Below, piece after piece: positions 5,112-7,041 of a stretch of DNA of 7,041 nucleotides. The notes below the pieces were generated by a model. It was not told the DNA's origin. It did no database searches and was given only the letters and a program-made list of their open reading frames with translations. The number at the start of each line of letters is the position of its first letter. Position 1 is the first letter of the stretch. The DNA is from Verrucomicrobiota bacterium (GTDB taxonomy: Bacteria > Verrucomicrobiota > Verrucomicrobiae > Chthoniobacterales > UBA10450): contig QHOZ01000028.1 in the NCBI GenBank assembly GCA_003219495.1, forward strand, positions 1-7,041. The letters run 5' to 3'. The position numbers were made by a program, and so were the translations under genes.

Positions 5112-5172
5112 GGCAATGGAGTTTGCCTTTCCCAAGCATCGGGAAGAACCGCGCTCGAGCTGATGACTCCTG
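5112..5172 (+). promoter_or_regulatory. Fluoride (crcB) riboswitch aptamer
   Basis: The RNA matches the fluoride riboswitch architecture. P1 is GGCAA (5112-5116) with TTGCC (5123-5127), closing the loop TGGAGT. A second stem pairs TTCCC (5129-5133) with GGGAA (5141-5145). Then come the conserved ACCGC (5148-5152), a short GC hairpin (5153-5160) and the highly conserved GCTGATGACTCCTG (5159-5172). The loop bases GGAGT (5118-5122) are complementary to ACTCC (5166-5170), the family's pseudoknot that encloses the fluoride-magnesium cluster. The element sits directly in front of crcB, the gene this motif is named after. The class is recognised from both sequence and gene context. Confidence 0.93.
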
Positions 5173-5190
5173 CAACAACAGGAGACCATT
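5167..5190 (+). promoter_or_regulatory. Riboswitch expression platform sequestering the crcB Shine-Dalgarno
   Basis: CTCCTG (5167-5172), loop CAACAA, and CAGGAG (5179-5184) form a perfect six-pair hairpin that buries the Shine-Dalgarno AGGAGA (5180-5185), which lies five bases before the crcB ATG. CTCC is also the 3' half of the aptamer pseudoknot, so the two pairings exclude each other. Expected logic: without fluoride the ribosome site is hidden; with fluoride the pseudoknot takes CTCC and translation starts. No U-run follows, so control is probably translational rather than by termination. Confidence 0.85.
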
Positions 5191-5592
5191 ATGCTCGGAT
5201 TCAAACAAATCATCATCGTCGCGCTTGGCGGCGCCATCGGTTCAATCCTTCGCTACAAAATCGGCGGTTTCGCGCTGCACCACACGCAATCTTGGAATTT
5301 TCCGGTGAGCACGTTCTCGATCAACGTTGCCGGCTGTTTCGCAATCGGAGTTCTCGCGGCGCTGGTTGAGCACCACGATTTATTTTCGCCGTCGCTGCGG
5401 TTGTTACTCTTCACCGGGTTGCTTGGCGGCTTCACCACTTTTTCCGCGTTCGGCTACGAGAGCGTGTTTCTTCTAAGGCGTGGACTGGTCTCAGTCGCGG
5501 GAAGCTACGTTGCGCTGAGCGTTGTCGGTGGTTTGCTCGCCGTTGGTGCGGGAATCAAACTGATCGATCAATTCTGGCCGCCCCAACACTAA
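5191..5592 (+). CDS. crcB: Fluoride ion channel CrcB/Fluc
   Basis: This 133-residue inner-membrane protein is a Fluc-type fluoride channel, which as a dual-topology dimer lets cytoplasmic fluoride escape. Four membrane segments can be seen at roughly residues 6-26, 37-59, 68-92 and 101-122. Family signatures are GGAIGSILRY (13-22, with R21), the TFSINVAG segment (41-48) with pore N45, and GLLGGFTTFSAF (76-87) with the T82 and F84/F87 of the phenylalanine track and central sodium site. Length is normal for a single-gene Fluc. The ATG at 5191 has the only strong Shine-Dalgarno in the window (AGGAGA at 5180-5185), which is the target of the riboswitch in front. Only one crcB copy is present, consistent with a homodimeric channel. 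The stop is nine bases from the stop of the convergent permease gene, with no obvious terminator between. Confidence 0.97.
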   Translation: MLGFKQIIIVALGGAIGSILRYKIGGFALHHTQSWNFPVSTFSINVAGCFAIGVLAALVEHHDLFSPSLRLLLFTGLLGGFTTFSAFGYESVFLLRRGLVSVAGSYVALSVVGGLLAVGAGIKLIDQFWPPQH

Positions 5593-5601
5593 GCATGCCG
5601 C

Positions 5602-7041
5602 TCAGGCGTAAACGAGCAAATCGATCTCTTCAGGCAGCGAGCTCGACACTTCACGGATGACGTTTCCGCGCAGCAAATTGATCAAGGCGTTGCGTTGCGG
5701 TGCTCCAAGAATCAAGCGCGAGGCGCCAAGCGTCGCGGCAAGATCAACAATTGTTGCGGCGGCAGACGGGCTGACCGCGTAAGCGAACAATGGCGGATGA
5801 TCGCCCGCTTTCAGTTTCGCTTCATTGAAAATGCGACTCGCTTCTTCGTCTTCGTGCCACTTGCGTTTCGTGTCCTGCTCGGTCATGAAGGCCTGCTCGC
5901 GAACAAAAAGTAAATAAAGTCGCGCGCCCAAGCGGTCCGCTTCGCGCAAAGCGAAATCGAGCGTTCGCCCGGTCCCGCGAATTGCGCAAAGGATCGCTTC
6001 GCCGCCGATGGGAGCATCGACCGATTCGAGCGGCGCGCTGGAAATGGCTCCTTCGGGTGGTGGCGCGGCCGAAACACGTTTCGCTTCCTTTTTCATCCGT
6101 CGCTCCAACACCAAACCTCGAAGGATTAATCCGACGGCGAGAATGGTGACCGCGAAATAGCGCGCATTCGGTTTGTCGATCAGCAACGAAAGCTCGATCG
6201 CCGCCATCACCAAAAAAGTGGCGAACATGAGCGTGCGCTCCCAGGATTTGATCGACAACTTTCGGTCGGTCGAAGTCGCGCCGAGGTTTGTAGCGATGGC
6301 GCCGACGACGCCAACCGCGTAGAGATCGGCCAGGCCGGACATGTCTTTGACGATCATGACGAGAGCCATCGGGACAAGCGTGGCAAGTAGCATTCCCGCG
6401 TTCGGAACGCCCCACTTGTTCAGCTTTTGAAAAATCTTCGGCAGCTCGCGATCCCGCGACATCAAAAACTGGATCGCGATAAGATCGACAATCGCGGTGT
6501 TGGAAGCGGAGAGAAGCAACAAACCGAAGACAACGCTGACGACGACTGCGAAAACATGGCCGATAGCCGGCCCCATTGCGCCGCCCACGAAAATCTGGCC
6601 CATGTAACGCAGCATGTAATCGCGCACTCCTTCGGCGCCCGGCGCGTTTACGTCGCCGTTCGCGACTTGCAAACCATTGAGCGCGTGCGCGGCCAAACCG
6701 AACAACGCGGTGAACACGCAAACTTCGATCATCACGATCAAAATCGCGGGCGTGGAAGTTTTGGTGACGCGCGGATTTTGGTCCGTCGTCCCTGGATCGA
6801 GTTTCATCACGCCGGTGGCGTTCGCGATCGCTTCGACTCCGGAAAGCGCGAGCACGATTCCGACGAAACCAGCCCAGTTTTGTGTAAATGTTCCGTGCAA
6901 CGGTTGAAGATGACCGAACGCCGCGCCGATGTGCGGCAGACAAAAAAGTCCGAGCACGACGACAACGATCGCGGTTGGAATCGAAATCAGAAACGCAAGA
7001 CCGCCGGTTTGTTTGGGACCAAGCAAGTTAAGAAGCCCGAT
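5602..7041 (-). CDS. APC-superfamily permease with C-terminal UspA domain (N-terminus missing)
   Basis: The reading frame stays open to the window edge, giving 479 residues of a longer protein; a TTG at 7026 is internal, not the start. The N-terminal part is an amino acid/polyamine/organocation permease: eight membrane segments are visible, probably TM5-TM12, so about four lie outside. LSGVEAIANATG (window residues 66-77) is the broken-helix TM6 motif of substrate binding, and FLMSRDRELPKIF (192-204) the loop after TM8. After a basic stretch and a Pro/Ala linker (~310-345), a universal stress protein domain runs from ~347 to the end. Its nucleotide loop reads GAPQRNALINLLRGN (446-460): it keeps the first and last glycine of G-2X-G-9X-G(S/T), but has Q449 and N460, so ATP binding is doubtful. 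Such proteins are usually annotated as amino acid permeases. The potassium importer KimA has a comparable permease plus Usp-like layout, so substrate is open. Convergent with crcB. Confidence 0.88.
   Translation of the reverse strand: MGLLNLLGPKQTGGLAFLISIPTAIVVVVLGLFCLPHIGAAFGHLQPLHGTFTQNWAGFVGIVLALSGVEAIANATGVMKLDPGTTDQNPRVTKTSTPAILIVMIEVCVFTALFGLAAHALNGLQVANGDVNAPGAEGVRDYMLRYMGQIFVGGAMGPAIGHVFAVVVSVVFGLLLLSASNTAIVDLIAIQFLMSRDRELPKIFQKLNKWGVPNAGMLLATLVPMALVMIVKDMSGLADLYAVGVVGAIATNLGATSTDRKLSIKSWERTLMFATFLVMAAIELSLLIDKPNARYFAVTILAVGLILRGLVLERRMKKEAKRVSAAPPPEGAISSAPLESVDAPIGGEAILCAIRGTGRTLDFALREADRLGARLYLLFVREQAFMTEQDTKRKWHEDEEASRIFNEAKLKAGDHPPLFAYAVSPSAAATIVDLAATLGASRLILGAPQRNALINLLRGNVIREVSSSLPEEIDLLVYA

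Noticed and set aside
5128..5190. Transcription terminator as output of the fluoride riboswitch
   Set aside because: No GC-rich hairpin followed by a U-run exists before the crcB start; the hairpin present covers the Shine-Dalgarno instead.
5822..6943. Long 373-residue minus-strand frame
   Set aside because: It is an Arg/Ser-rich alternative frame inside the APC permease gene, typical of frame-shifted reading of G+C-rich coding DNA.

Overview
The window is bacterial, gene-dense and G+C-rich by eye. It holds nine protein genes (two cut by the window edges) and one cis-regulatory RNA. No rRNA, tRNA, CRISPR array or insertion sequence was recognised. Several traits suggest an environmental, Verrucomicrobiota-like bacterium: two Tat-exported oxidoreductases, a set of lineage-specific-looking secreted proteins, GTG and TTG starts, and almost no Shine-Dalgarno sequences. 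This placement is a guess from style, not a proof.

Left part (1-2496): a minus-strand pair encodes a Tat-exported NAD-dependent epimerase/dehydratase-like protein (421-1533) and, overlapping its stop codon, the start of a membrane transporter resembling the NTP/NDP-exchange/MFS group (1-424, cut at the edge). Divergent from it, across only 39 bp, is a Tat-exported aldo/keto reductase (1573-2496). Both enzymes appear to be nicotinamide-dependent enzymes sent out of the cytoplasm.

Middle part (2497-5073): four secreted-protein genes form two paralogous pairs. Two plus-strand genes (2583-3143, 4522-5073) encode small exported proteins with the Cys/His signature of NlpC/P60- or CHAP-like peptidoglycan peptidases. 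Between them, a minus-strand, translationally coupled pair (3727-4317, 3140-3730) encodes two exported 3D-domain proteins, a fold related to MltA/YuiC lytic transglycosylases. This peptide-cutter plus glycan-cutter cassette is the most interesting candidate system here. The first peptidase gene and the second 3D gene converge with overlapping stop codons, and a perfect 9-bp hairpin sits at the overlap.

Right part (5074-7041): a fluoride (crcB) riboswitch controls a CrcB/Fluc fluoride channel gene (5191-5592). Its 3' strand can pair either with the aptamer loop or with the ribosome binding site, so a complete translational switch can be read from the sequence. Convergent with crcB is an APC-superfamily permease fused to a C-terminal universal-stress-protein domain (5602-7041, N-terminus outside the window).
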